Source: Nitrospirales bacterium (lineage in GTDB: Bacteria; Nitrospirota; Nitrospiria; Nitrospirales; UBA8639). From it: DNA of 64,000 nucleotides. Location of the stretch: positions 16,068-80,067 of the forward strand of contig JAJDBP010000016.1 of assembly GCA_029261295.1 (NCBI GenBank), read 5' to 3'. Below, piece by piece: positions 1-8,370 of the stretch. The notes beneath the pieces were generated by a model. The model worked only from the letters and a program-made list of their open reading frames with translations. It made no database searches and was not told the origin of the DNA. A program made the position numbers and the translations under genes. Position 1 is the first letter of the stretch; every line of letters starts with the position of its first letter.

Positions 1-399
1 GAGAAGATTCATTTTGTGCCCATATCACAACCAAACACGACTGCCGATTGTGCCACACGATATCCAAAAGGTTTAGAGGCAGCTCGGGCAGATTTTGGGG
101 AGACTCAGCAACGACTTTCGTTTAGTCTGACGTTTTTCCAAATGGCGCTCGTCAGTGATAAAGACGATGATCACGCCTACAACACGCAAGAAATGCAAGA
201 TGTGTTAGAGGCTTTTGATCGAACCTACCGCAGCGGGCAATCAGTTGATCAGTATGTGAGCCAACTGATTGGGTTGTTTGATCACAATCAGCCAGAAGTG
301 CAGTTCCCTGCATTGATGAATAGTATGCAAGCCCTCATGAATAAAGGGTATCGATTTACCAAGGTGGATCAGGCGGCTTTGAATCGAGAGCTCGAATAG
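1..399 (+). CDS. Hypothetical protein, possibly cut by the left edge
   Basis: The frame is open from base 1 to the stop at 397-399. The first start codon in view is a GTG at 16, but the reading frame continues upstream to the window edge, so the real start may lie outside. From the GTG it gives 127 residues, acidic and helical in character, with no signal peptide, membrane segment or recognised motif. It is followed by a converging HEAT-repeat gene only 16 bases away. Function is unknown. A real gene is likely because it has coherent composition and no competing frame of similar quality. Confidence 0.6.
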   Translation, partial: EKIHFVPISQPNTTADCATRYPKGLEAARADFGETQQRLSFSLTFFQMALVSDKDDDHAYNTQEMQDVLEAFDRTYRSGQSVDQYVSQLIGLFDHNQPEVQFPALMNSMQALMNKGYRFTKVDQAALNRELE

Positions 400-415
400 T
401 TCGACGAGATCGCCT

Positions 416-1072
416 CTACGCGAGGCGTTCGAGGGCTTCACGAGAGCGACTGCGAACGGTTTGATCCCAATCTTCCTTCATTTTTTCTTCCAGCTTTTCT
501 TTGGCTTCTTGGGCTCGCATTCGTCCTAAAGACAATGCGGCACAAGCCCGCACATGCGCATGATCATCTTCAAGGTATCGAATAAGTAACGGAATGGATT
601 CCGTATATTTGAGAATGCCTAAGTAACTCACGGCCATTCCCCGAACACGATGTTGCTTGTCCCCTAAGGCGGTCTTTGTCGTCCAAATAAAGAGTTTGGC
701 CATGGATTCAGCGATGTCTTCCAACCCTTTGGCTTCAAATTGATTGACTTCAACGAGGGTAAAGGCGAGATCCCGTTGTTTGTGTGGGGACGGTTCTTTT
801 TGAAATCGTTTGATGAGGCGGTCTCGGAGTTGAAGGCGGTCCTTGTGCGTGCGCCATTTTCGCCAGGAAACGAAGATCCCAATGCTGAGTATGAAGACAA
901 TACCGATAATGGGAATGATTTCATCAACGATATAATCTTGTGTGTCGAAGTTGAGATGGTTCCAACCCCAAATGCCTGCTACGATGACGCCAAGCCCTAG
1001 CAAGCCAACAAATGGATTAATCGCCCGATTGGTTTCCGGTTGTGTTTGAGCAGGACTTGGCATTAATTTCAA
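416..1072 (-). CDS. Membrane-anchored HEAT-repeat protein
   Basis: 218 residues. Two hydrophobic segments lie at about residues 21-38 and 53-68, followed by a basic stretch and a cytosolic helical domain. Residues about 135-215 carry PBS-lyase/HEAT-type helical repeats, with the pattern VRGMAVSYLG...SIPLLIRYLEDDHAHVRACAALSLGRM. HEAT repeats of this type form protein-protein scaffolds, and no catalytic residues are visible. It converges with the preceding hypothetical gene and is divergent from the MBL-fold gene. The partner is unknown. Confidence 0.75.
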   Translation of the reverse strand: MKLMPSPAQTQPETNRAINPFVGLLGLGVIVAGIWGWNHLNFDTQDYIVDEIIPIIGIVFILSIGIFVSWRKWRTHKDRLQLRDRLIKRFQKEPSPHKQRDLAFTLVEVNQFEAKGLEDIAESMAKLFIWTTKTALGDKQHRVRGMAVSYLGILKYTESIPLLIRYLEDDHAHVRACAALSLGRMRAQEAKEKLEEKMKEDWDQTVRSRSREALERLA

Positions 1073-1114
1073 TGGTCTATAGTACTTTAACTTTCAATTC
1101 TTGACTTCAGAACT

Positions 1115-1149
1115 CCCTCGCCCTGCCAAGGAGAGGGCTGGCGTGAGGG
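1115..1149. repeat. REP-like hairpin
   Basis: CCCTC at 1115-1119 pairs with GAGGG at 1145-1149, and an inner GCCCT pairs with AGGGC. This nested stem lies between two divergent genes. It resembles the dispersed CCCTCxCCC...GGGxGAGGG intergenic elements found in many bacterial genomes. No second copy was seen in this window. Confidence 0.4.
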
Positions 1150-1218
1150 TAAAGACTCATTGGGCGGACCCAGCCCCATATTTTATCAGTCGTCGAAAAA
1201 CAGGAAACGACCATTCCC

Positions 1219-1992
1219 ATGAAGGTCACCATCCTAGGATCCGGGACTAATCTTCATCCCACTCGGGCCGCCGCTGGCTATCTTATCCAGACTGACGAGC
1301 CTATTCTACTGGATTTTGGTCCACGAACGCTCTCTAATTTACTGAAAACTGGTGTGGATCGCCATACTATTCAACACCTACTGTTTACCCATTACCATGT
1401 CGATCATTTCTCTGATTTTCTGACCTTCTTCTTCGATGCCATTTGTCATTCAAAATTTACCAGTATTCGTCCAGACCTGACTATTTATGGGCCTCCAGGG
1501 ACCAAGAGAATCTTTCGGTCAATGTTCCGGACATTCCCCAATTTTTCAGATCCCCCCTTTCGAGTGATTCTCAAGGAAGTGAAAGAAAAGCCATTTGTCA
1601 TTGGTAAGACTATAATTATGCCATTGCCGATGACCCATTCTGAAAAACAAGTCTGTCTGGGCTATCGGGTCGAGTATGAGCGCCGGTCTGCGGCCTTTTC
1701 AGGAGATGCGATGGTGTCGTTGAATCTGGTGAGCCTCTGCCAGAATGTTGATCTGGCAATTTTAGATTGCTCTTTTTCATCTCATGAGCCTGGCGGATCA
1801 CATATGAATGCCCAAGAATGTGGAAAAGTGGCCAAAAAAGCCAAGACCAAAAAGCTGGTCCTGTCACATTTTTATGAGAAGGCAGATCGGTCGAATGTCG
1901 TCACTCAAGCCCGCCAATTTTTCAAAGGACCAATTGTGAAAGGCAAAGACCTCCTGACTTTAAATGTTGGAAGGACAACCATTGCAGATTAG
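1219..1992 (+). CDS. MBL-fold metallohydrolase (RNase Z-like)
   Basis: 257 residues, close to the usual length for the family. The signature metal-binding motif is at residues 57-63 (THYHVDH, the HxHxDH motif). Further ligands are a His near residue 143 (MTHS), an Asp near 169 (FSGDAM) and a His near 224 (LSHFYE), giving a full di-zinc site. The order and spacing match the RNase Z/arylsulfatase-like branch of the metallo-beta-lactamase superfamily. The long exosite arm of true tRNase Z is not obvious, so the substrate is uncertain. It is a cytosolic protein with no signal peptide. Confidence 0.85.
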   Translation: MKVTILGSGTNLHPTRAAAGYLIQTDEPILLDFGPRTLSNLLKTGVDRHTIQHLLFTHYHVDHFSDFLTFFFDAICHSKFTSIRPDLTIYGPPGTKRIFRSMFRTFPNFSDPPFRVILKEVKEKPFVIGKTIIMPLPMTHSEKQVCLGYRVEYERRSAAFSGDAMVSLNLVSLCQNVDLAILDCSFSSHEPGGSHMNAQECGKVAKKAKTKKLVLSHFYEKADRSNVVTQARQFFKGPIVKGKDLLTLNVGRTTIAD

Positions 1993-2517
1993 GACTAATG
2001 GCGACACACGCCACCCCTTGCAGGTCGGCCAACTGGGCTGAGGCTCAAATCATAGGCGGACCTTGTCTAAGCCTGGCGATTTGGTGTGCCCCTCCAAGGT
2101 TGTCGTCAGCCCTATTTGATGTGGGTGACCGGGGTGGAAATTGTTTTTGTTCTTTTAACGAAAGAAAAGGAATTGGGAGCCCCAGCTCTTTAGAGTGCCA
2201 AGGGCAAATCACAACAAATGCGGGAGAAGAAAAATATCAGGCTGAGGAAGCTCTTAACAAAAAAAGACATAACCTTTTTGGTTAATTATCGAACAGAAAA
2301 TCTGTTTAAACGGTACTTGAAGATCTACCTTGTCTACGTTTCGCCCTAATTGCGAAGTAAATTGAAAGAATTTCTCATATAGCCTTTTCTTATTTCCGGA
2401 AATTCAATATCCTAATTTTAATCAAAACTTTCGTAGGATCAAAAAACACTAAAAAAGGAATATTAATAAATCTTCTAACGACCTACCTGCCACTGAGAAA
2501 ATTTCAAAAATCCTAAA
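1993..2517. other. Intergenic region, no supported gene
   Basis: About 525 bases. A 95-codon open frame at 1998-2285 has no recognisable composition and is probably spurious. From about 2280 on, the DNA becomes strongly AT-rich. A 6-bp stem (AACAGA/TCTGTT) lies near 2291-2306. Nothing else is recognised. Confidence 0.5.
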
Positions 2518-3345
2518 ATGCGACATTCCCTCCCTAATAATTTCGGAATTCTGATTTCGAATCCTTTTTTACTTGGCTTAACGATCCTCTTAGCAAATGA
2601 TTTTTACTTTAAGCCCTATTTTCATAATTGGGTAACAGGAAAACTTTCCGATTTTTCTGGTCTCTTCATTTTCCCACTTTTTTTGTCTAGCTTTTTTCCT
2701 AAATTCAAAAAAACAATCTTCATCATGACCGGGGTGGGATTTGTATTTTGGAAATCGCCTGCTTCACAACCATTTATTGACTTGTGGAATGCATGGAATC
2801 TGTTTCCCATACAACGGGTAATAGATTATACCGACCTATTGGCATTGGGCGTACTTCCTATTGCATTAGTTTTTAGTAATCAAAGGCCAGCTTTGTCGCT
2901 TCCTTTTTCTTTTCGGCCCGTTTTAGTTTCCGCTCTGTGCATTTTTGCCTTTATGGCAACGACTCGCGCACTCACCCCTGAAGAAGCGGCATTTTTCAAA
3001 ACGCTACATGCCAATAACCCTTACTCATTTCACCTTTCTCTGGACAATCTAGCGAAGTTTATTGACAAAGAGCTTTCCCTACCAGAACCCTTGTCTGTAA
3101 GTGGGGAAATAAGGAGATTTTATGCATACGGAAAAACACAAATATTACTCAATAGCTGCCCAAAAACTATATTAGCTTCCTTTACGATTACAGAAACATA
3201 CCCAGGCTCTGGCAATCCAGATTCCAATATTGCATTAAGCCATGTGACAGATTGCGGCACTATTACACCTGAAGAGTTCCGTGCCGCTTTTGAAGATCAA
3301 TTCATCACACCTTTACAAAAAAAACTCTCATTAAACCCTTCCTGA
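2518..3345 (+). CDS. Membrane protein of unknown function
   Basis: 275 residues. The N-terminal half contains about four hydrophobic segments (residues about 10-28, 48-66, 68-82 and 105-122) and one near 138-153, with the conserved-looking stretch NDFYFKPYFHNWVTGKLSDFSG. A soluble domain follows from about residue 155 to the end, with three Cys residues that may be extracytoplasmic. The gene and its flanks are distinctly AT-rich compared with neighbours, and no good ribosome-binding site precedes the ATG. I recognise it only as a conserved hypothetical membrane-protein type. Confidence 0.7.
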   Translation: MRHSLPNNFGILISNPFLLGLTILLANDFYFKPYFHNWVTGKLSDFSGLFIFPLFLSSFFPKFKKTIFIMTGVGFVFWKSPASQPFIDLWNAWNLFPIQRVIDYTDLLALGVLPIALVFSNQRPALSLPFSFRPVLVSALCIFAFMATTRALTPEEAAFFKTLHANNPYSFHLSLDNLAKFIDKELSLPEPLSVSGEIRRFYAYGKTQILLNSCPKTILASFTITETYPGSGNPDSNIALSHVTDCGTITPEEFRAAFEDQFITPLQKKLSLNPS

Positions 3346-3706
3346 AATCGCTTCCCCATTCTCTCAATCCTTAATCTTGTACTCCTTCTAGCAAGGATTT
3401 CTCTTAAGGTAAACCCATGAATTTAATATTCCGACTCATCGGCCATCTTCCTATTTGGGAAAAGAATGTTCCTCCGCGGCAACGTGGCCACGCATGGATT
3501 TTTCAACAATCTGGTTTGATATTTCTAGGGTAATGACCTGCGCCTATTGATTTGGTGGCAGGGCACTTATTAGCAAACCGATTACGGGTCAGATCTTTTG
3601 TTGTTTGTTGGAGAGAGCAAAAAATAAATGGCAAATAGGGCAAATCTTTTGATTAGAGTTGTCCTTGTTGATGGAAGGGCACTCTATTGGGAACACGTTA
3701 GCGAGG
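3346..3706. other. Intergenic region, no supported gene
   Basis: About 360 bases between convergent genes. No convincing open frame, RNA gene or T-tailed hairpin was seen. Confidence 0.5.
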
Positions 3707-4612
3707 TTATTTAGGAATAGGTTCTTCGTTTTCTAGTAACTCAAGGAAGGCACGGACTCGGCGGGCCATCTGGTCTTCTGACTCTTGTTCATAAATACTC
3801 AACAAATTTCTAAGCATGCGCGCCAAGATGGTTGGAGTTGAAATTTTTTCCAAGAATTTCGGGTCAAAATCCAAACCAGACGCCTTAATAAATTGTTCGC
3901 AGTCTTGCTCACGTAGTATCGTGCCTCCATTGAAGCAATCCACGAATTGCGCCGGGGTCTCCCCTTCAATTTTGACGAGAAAGTGCCCTGGAATTCCCAC
4001 GCCCGCTAAGGGTAAGCCCAGTCGGTTTCCCACAAACACATACAGCGCGGATAAGCTAATCGGAATGCCTTGTCGGGTTTCAATGACCCGATTCATGAAA
4101 CTGTTATCGGGCTCATAATACTCGTCTCGGTTTCCTGAATATCCTTTATCCTTAAAAAGGAAATTGCTGAGTAGGCGTGCAGCCTTTCCTGGAGGAGATT
4201 CTGCCGCATGCCATTTTGTACGAAATTCCTCGGCTAACTGATCCAGAGATTCGGTGTAATGTGGAATGTCGAGATTGGGATAAGCCAATTTGGCTATTAA
4301 AAAAGCGCCCTGTTCCCAATCTCCTTGCCGTGCACTTTGAGAAACATATTTTTGGAATTCCTGTTGTATTTGGCCAAAGCGAATTTCTTCTTTAATGAAG
4401 GCCACACGTGGTTGCAACGTGGCATCTGCTGTTCCCGCTTGTTCAAGAAAGGGGAGGACGGCTGCACCAAGACGTGCTAATTGGTCTTGGATGGTACAGG
4501 CTACCTGTTCGTTTGGGTCAGAAAGAAGTCGGAGCAATGCGTGGATGGTGCTTTCTGGAGGAAGACTCATTACCATGGTATCGGATGATACAGATTCGTC
4601 TTTAGGTAACAC
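3707..4612 (-). CDS. SirB1-family transglutaminase-like/TPR protein
   Basis: 301 residues. The core at about residues 165-240 carries the family pattern: YYEPDNSFMNRVIETRQGIP, then ISLSALYVFVGNRLGLPLAGVGIPGHFLVK, then FVDCFNGG. This is the Transglut_core2/SirB1 type, in which the usual catalytic Cys is often lost. The remaining Cys (FVDCFNGG) sits after the GHFLVK His. The N-terminal 100 residues are helical. It is the last gene of a tight minus-strand run after the ABC permease (40-base gap). The exact activity of SirB1 proteins is not known. Confidence 0.82.
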   Translation of the reverse strand: MLPKDESVSSDTMVMSLPPESTIHALLRLLSDPNEQVACTIQDQLARLGAAVLPFLEQAGTADATLQPRVAFIKEEIRFGQIQQEFQKYVSQSARQGDWEQGAFLIAKLAYPNLDIPHYTESLDQLAEEFRTKWHAAESPPGKAARLLSNFLFKDKGYSGNRDEYYEPDNSFMNRVIETRQGIPISLSALYVFVGNRLGLPLAGVGIPGHFLVKIEGETPAQFVDCFNGGTILREQDCEQFIKASGLDFDPKFLEKISTPTILARMLRNLLSIYEQESEDQMARRVRAFLELLENEEPIPK

Positions 4613-4652
4613 AGGAGAGCCTTTTCTTGAACGTCTTCAAGTGGGTAGAGGG

Positions 4653-5432
4653 TTAACCGACGGAACGCTTAAAAGCTTTAGCCCCACCGTAGAGACACAG
4701 AGCATCAAATGCGGCCAGGACTATAAGTGCCATGCCCACTTGTGGAAGTGCTTCACTCCAACCCGCGATAATAAGGGGACGTACTGCATCAATCACCCAC
4801 GTCATGGGATTAAAAAACGCCAAGGCTTGCATCCAGCCCGGCATAGCCGCTAATGGCACTAACGCCGAACTGAGAAAAATCATGGGTAGTGAAAGGAAGC
4901 CTAACATGGAAAAGAAATCGCCATGGCTTTTGACGGTAAAAGCCATGGCCATAGAAATGGCGGTTAATCCCACCCCAAATAGCATACCAATGAGGAGAAT
5001 GACGGTAATTCCCAAAATTCCCGTTTCTGGGACAACACCAAAGAGGAACGCCACGGCTAAGATGACCAAAATTTGCATGCCAGTAATGGCCATGACAAAG
5101 AGAAAACGACTAAGAATGATCGAAGAGCGTTTGATGGGCGTGGACATGAGGCGTTCGAGAAATCCGTTCTCTTTATCGAAGAGTAAGTCGATTCCTCCGG
5201 CTAATCCATTGTTGAGCACGGTCATCACTACGACTCCAGCAGCCAGAAAGCTCATGTAGTTTGGGGCTTGTAGCACTTGAATGTCAGCGGCTCGTTGGAA
5301 TAAGTTGCCAAAGAAAATGAGCCAGAAAATCATTGGCTGGGCAAGGGTAAAGAGCATGCTGAACTTTTCTCGGCTGAGTCGCTTGCCCCAGCGATTTGTG
5401 AGAGCGAGCACTTCTTGTATTTGTTCATTCAT
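4653..5432 (-). CDS. ABC-2 type transporter permease (DrrB-like)
   Basis: 259 residues with six predicted membrane helices, the expected length and topology for an ABC2_membrane/DrrB permease. The segment GGIDLLFDKENGFLERLMSTPIKRSSIILSR matches the conserved cytoplasmic loop (E-loop-like FLE..L..P..) that contacts the ATPase. It lies 32 bases downstream of the ATPase gene in the same direction, so the two should form one exporter. Substrate is unknown. DrrAB relatives export drugs, lipids or polysaccharides. Confidence 0.88.
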   Translation of the reverse strand: MNEQIQEVLALTNRWGKRLSREKFSMLFTLAQPMIFWLIFFGNLFQRAADIQVLQAPNYMSFLAAGVVVMTVLNNGLAGGIDLLFDKENGFLERLMSTPIKRSSIILSRFLFVMAITGMQILVILAVAFLFGVVPETGILGITVILLIGMLFGVGLTAISMAMAFTVKSHGDFFSMLGFLSLPMIFLSSALVPLAAMPGWMQALAFFNPMTWVIDAVRPLIIAGWSEALPQVGMALIVLAAFDALCLYGGAKAFKRSVG

Positions 5433-5464
5433 AACGAGTGTTCCAAAGAGAAAAGGCTAGAGGA

Positions 5465-6439
5465 TTAGGCTTCGGGGGCAGCAGGTTCGTTTGTCAGCGA
5501 ACGCCCGGTATGGGCGACAAACACATCATCCAATCGAGGCCGATGGTATTCAATGCCATCCAACAGGCAGCCGACTTTATGGGTTGTTTCCATGATGGCC
5601 GGCAGGGCTTTTTCGGGGCCATCCACCCGGATGTCCAGGCCATTTTCCCTCGGACGGATGCCACGAACAAACGGTAATCCCTGTAGAGCGGTCGTCAATT
5701 GTTCGAGTGCTTCTGGGGTGGCATCGCTGAGAGTGAGCCAAACCCCATCTCCCCCTAAGCTGGCCTTGAGGTCTTTCGGTGCGCCCATGGCTCGGATTTC
5801 TCCGCGATCAATGATCGCAATCCGATCACAGAGCTGGTCAGCTTCATCTAAATAGTTTGTGGTGATGACAATGGTGATACCCTGCTGCTTGAGTTGTCGA
5901 ATATGTTCCCAAATATTGAGACGGCTTTGGACATCTAAGCCAAGCGTCGGTTCATCGAGAAAGAGTATTTTCGGATGCGGGAGCAATCCGCAGGCAATAT
6001 CGAGTTTCCGCTTCATGCCCCCCGAGTACCCTTTCGCGACTCGGTCGGCATCGTTCTCTAGGTTCACAAGCTTTAAGAGAGTGGCAATGCGGCTCAGCGC
6101 CTCTTGTTTGGGTATATGATAGAGTTCGGCAAAGAGCAAAAGGTGTTCTCGTCCAGTCAGAAATCGATCAATGGCGCGTTCTTGTGCCACATAGCCAATG
6201 AGTCGTCGAACCGTGTCGGCTTCTTTGACGACATCGTGTCCGAGTATGGTGGCGGTGCCGGTTGTGGGGCTGAGCGTGGTAATCAGGATTCTGAGTGTCG
6301 TACTTTTCCCTGCGCCGTTTGGCCCTAACAGCCCGAAGATTTCTCCGTGCTGGACACTCAGGGAAAGATTTTTGACGGCCTCGACAGTATCATAGACTTT
6401 GCCGAGGTTTGAGACTTCAATGGCAACAGAAGTGGACAT
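5465..6439 (-). CDS. ABC transporter ATP-binding protein (DrrA-like)
   Basis: 324 residues. Walker A GPNGAGKS is at 39-46, signature YSGGM at 138-142 and Walker B ILFLDEP at 158-164. A C-terminal extension of about 100 residues is typical of the DrrA (daunorubicin-resistance) family. The H-loop position reads TTNYLDEA, with Asn where most ABC ATPases have His. DrrA proteins commonly carry Gln there, so this is a family-type variant and not proof of inactivity. It forms an exporter with the following permease. The upstream LON-domain gene ends five bases before its start. Confidence 0.93.
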   Translation of the reverse strand: MSTSVAIEVSNLGKVYDTVEAVKNLSLSVQHGEIFGLLGPNGAGKSTTLRILITTLSPTTGTATILGHDVVKEADTVRRLIGYVAQERAIDRFLTGREHLLLFAELYHIPKQEALSRIATLLKLVNLENDADRVAKGYSGGMKRKLDIACGLLPHPKILFLDEPTLGLDVQSRLNIWEHIRQLKQQGITIVITTNYLDEADQLCDRIAIIDRGEIRAMGAPKDLKASLGGDGVWLTLSDATPEALEQLTTALQGLPFVRGIRPRENGLDIRVDGPEKALPAIMETTHKVGCLLDGIEYHRPRLDDVFVAHTGRSLTNEPAAPEA

Positions 6440-6444
6440 ATATT

Positions 6445-7101
6445 TTAGCCCTGTGTTTGGAGATCAGCGAGTTTGAAGCGAATGAAATCAATGAGTCGGC
6501 GTGCTTGTTGGGGGAGATTGTCAGACTCAAGCAAAAATTGTTTTTCCAATGGTGACAAATCAAGTCCAGCCGATAGATTATTGACGAGAATGGGATCTGT
6601 GAGTATTGCGGACCCAATAATGTCACAGAGTTCGTTGGCTTTCTTAGACGTGAGATATTCTTGTGCCGTTTGTTCAAGATGGCGTCGAATATCTGAAGTC
6701 AAGGAAGCGGAAGTTTCAGGCACATGCGGAGTAATCCGGGCTTGACGATAATTGGTCATCACCGACTGCTCTTGATAGGTGCACCGCTGTAGACCCTGCA
6801 AAACAATATTATAGCGACCATCGGATAATTGGTGAGAACTGATAATCCGTCCGACGCATCCCTTAGAGTAAATTGGGGGCGCCTGGTCATATTGGTCTTC
6901 CCATCCATCTTTCAATAAGGCCATACCTATACATTGTTCGTGAGCGGAGGCCTCTTGAATCATTTCTCTATACCGGGGTTCAAAAATATGCAGGGGTAAA
7001 TAGGTTTGAGGGAAAAATACCACCGTCGGGAGTGGAAAGATCGGAACCACATCCGGTAAAGGAAACACCTCAGGTTCCTCTGACGAAAAATGCAAAGACA
7101 T
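6445..7101 (-). CDS. LON peptidase N-terminal (substrate-binding) domain protein
   Basis: 218 residues from the ATG at 7101. The pattern FPLPTVVFFPQTYLPLHIFEPRYREMI is the hallmark of the stand-alone LON substrate-binding domain, and the YNIVLQGLQR segment is also typical. No AAA or protease domain is present. A longer form from a TTG at 7191 is possible but has no ribosome-binding site and would run into the divergent gene's leader, so the internal ATG is preferred. It heads the LON-DrrA-DrrB-SirB1 run. Function of single-domain LON proteins is unclear. Confidence 0.88.
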   Translation of the reverse strand: MSLHFSSEEPEVFPLPDVVPIFPLPTVVFFPQTYLPLHIFEPRYREMIQEASAHEQCIGMALLKDGWEDQYDQAPPIYSKGCVGRIISSHQLSDGRYNIVLQGLQRCTYQEQSVMTNYRQARITPHVPETSASLTSDIRRHLEQTAQEYLTSKKANELCDIIGSAILTDPILVNNLSAGLDLSPLEKQFLLESDNLPQQARRLIDFIRFKLADLQTQG

Positions 7102-7232
7102 GCGGTACGATAGCCGAGGATTTTCTTGAAAGTCAACGTGGCGACCAAGCAATTGGCTGATTGACAAAATGAGAAAATGCTTGTGGGACAAGGGAATTGT
7201 GCGTTTTAAGGCATCGTGGTATAAACGAGCGG

Positions 7233-8363
7233 ATGAGAATGGTGCTGTGTATCGTGATGATGAGTTTGATCGGGAGTCCGGATATCTTTGCGTCAGATTC
7301 CCCTCACGTTATGCCCAAGTTTTCTCTTGCGAAGCCAGGATACGCGTATGTTTTTCCCCGCGATCATGGGAGCCATGACCAATTTCAGACCGAATGGTGG
7401 TATTTTACTGGGCATCTATTGGGATCGAATGGACGACGTTTTGGGTACGAGCTGACCTTTTTTCGGCGCGGAATTGATTCATCCGATGTTCGGGCCAATC
7501 CATCGAAATGGGCTATGCGGCATGTGTACCTGGCCCATTTTGCCTTGACCGATGAGAAAGCTCCACAATTTCTGGTTGCAGAAAAAATTAGTCGGGCGGG
7601 TATTGGTAAAGCTGGGGCAAAGGCAGATGTCTTAGATGTCTGGATCGACCGATGGCGTGTCATGGCGGTCAGCCCGGATCATCGACAATTTCGTCTTCAG
7701 GCAGAGACAGACGAATTTTCTATTGACCTCATCGTAGAATCACAGAAGGCGCCCGTGATTCATGGGCCTACCGGGGTGAGTTATAAGGGGCCTCAACCAG
7801 GGCAGACCTCCCATTACTATTCACTCACTCGTCTTCGTACTCATGGGTCACTTCAAGTTGGTGATGACACGATGGCTGTCGAGGGCGTGAGTTGGATGGA
7901 TCATGAATTTGGGTCTGGCGAGTTGGCAGATCATTTGGTCGGGTGGGATTGGTTTAGCCTTCAACTTAACAATAACCATGAAATAATGGCGTATGGCTTG
8001 CGTCAAGCCGATGGCACGTTCGATCCTGCATCGAGTGGGACCTTGGTGTTGCCGAATGGATCTTCGCAGTCCTTGGCACTTCAGGATTTGCAGATCCTGG
8101 TCAATCGTCATTGGACAAGCCCTGTGAGTGGGGCTCGCTATCCTCATTATTGGACGTTTACCCTCCTAAATGAGGGCATTGAATTAACCCTGGCCCCGCG
8201 AATGGCCAACCAAGAATTGGTGACGACTCGTAGCACTGGGGTGACCTATTGGGAAGGCTCCGTTGATGTTTCGGGAACATGGAAGGGTGATGATATTCAT
8301 GGACAAGGTTATGTGGAGTTGACGGGCTATGCGCAACCCTATCGTCCCTCTGGCCCTAAGTGA
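7233..8363 (+). CDS. Lipocalin-like CrtC/AttH family protein
   Basis: 376 residues from the ATG at 7233, chosen because it places a signal peptide (MRMVLCIVMMSLIGSPDIFA) at the N terminus. TTG at 7197 is less likely. The family landmarks are QFQTEWWYFTGHL near residue 55, the FGYELTFFR strand and the VEGVSWMDHEFGS motif in the second lipocalin-like half. CrtC relatives hydrate carotenoids, and AttH relatives accompany lipid-type ABC exporters. No carotenoid genes are nearby, and the divergent DrrAB exporter makes an AttH-like periplasmic role plausible. The next gene starts eight bases after its stop. Confidence 0.85.
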   Translation: MRMVLCIVMMSLIGSPDIFASDSPHVMPKFSLAKPGYAYVFPRDHGSHDQFQTEWWYFTGHLLGSNGRRFGYELTFFRRGIDSSDVRANPSKWAMRHVYLAHFALTDEKAPQFLVAEKISRAGIGKAGAKADVLDVWIDRWRVMAVSPDHRQFRLQAETDEFSIDLIVESQKAPVIHGPTGVSYKGPQPGQTSHYYSLTRLRTHGSLQVGDDTMAVEGVSWMDHEFGSGELADHLVGWDWFSLQLNNNHEIMAYGLRQADGTFDPASSGTLVLPNGSSQSLALQDLQILVNRHWTSPVSGARYPHYWTFTLLNEGIELTLAPRMANQELVTTRSTGVTYWEGSVDVSGTWKGDDIHGQGYVELTGYAQPYRPSGPK

Positions 8364-8370
8364 GGGGGCT

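Noticed and set aside
1998..2285. 95-codon plus-strand frame
   Set aside because: No recognisable composition, no ribosome-binding site and no motif. Probably chance.
2486..2500. GCCACTG box that could suggest a cobalamin riboswitch
   Set aside because: None of the other conserved cobalamin-riboswitch segments are present upstream.
4395..4853. 152-codon plus-strand frame
   Set aside because: It is antisense to the SirB1 and ABC permease genes and has no protein-like features.
4732..5259. 175-codon plus-strand frame
   Set aside because: It lies wholly antisense to the ABC permease, whose helices are clear.
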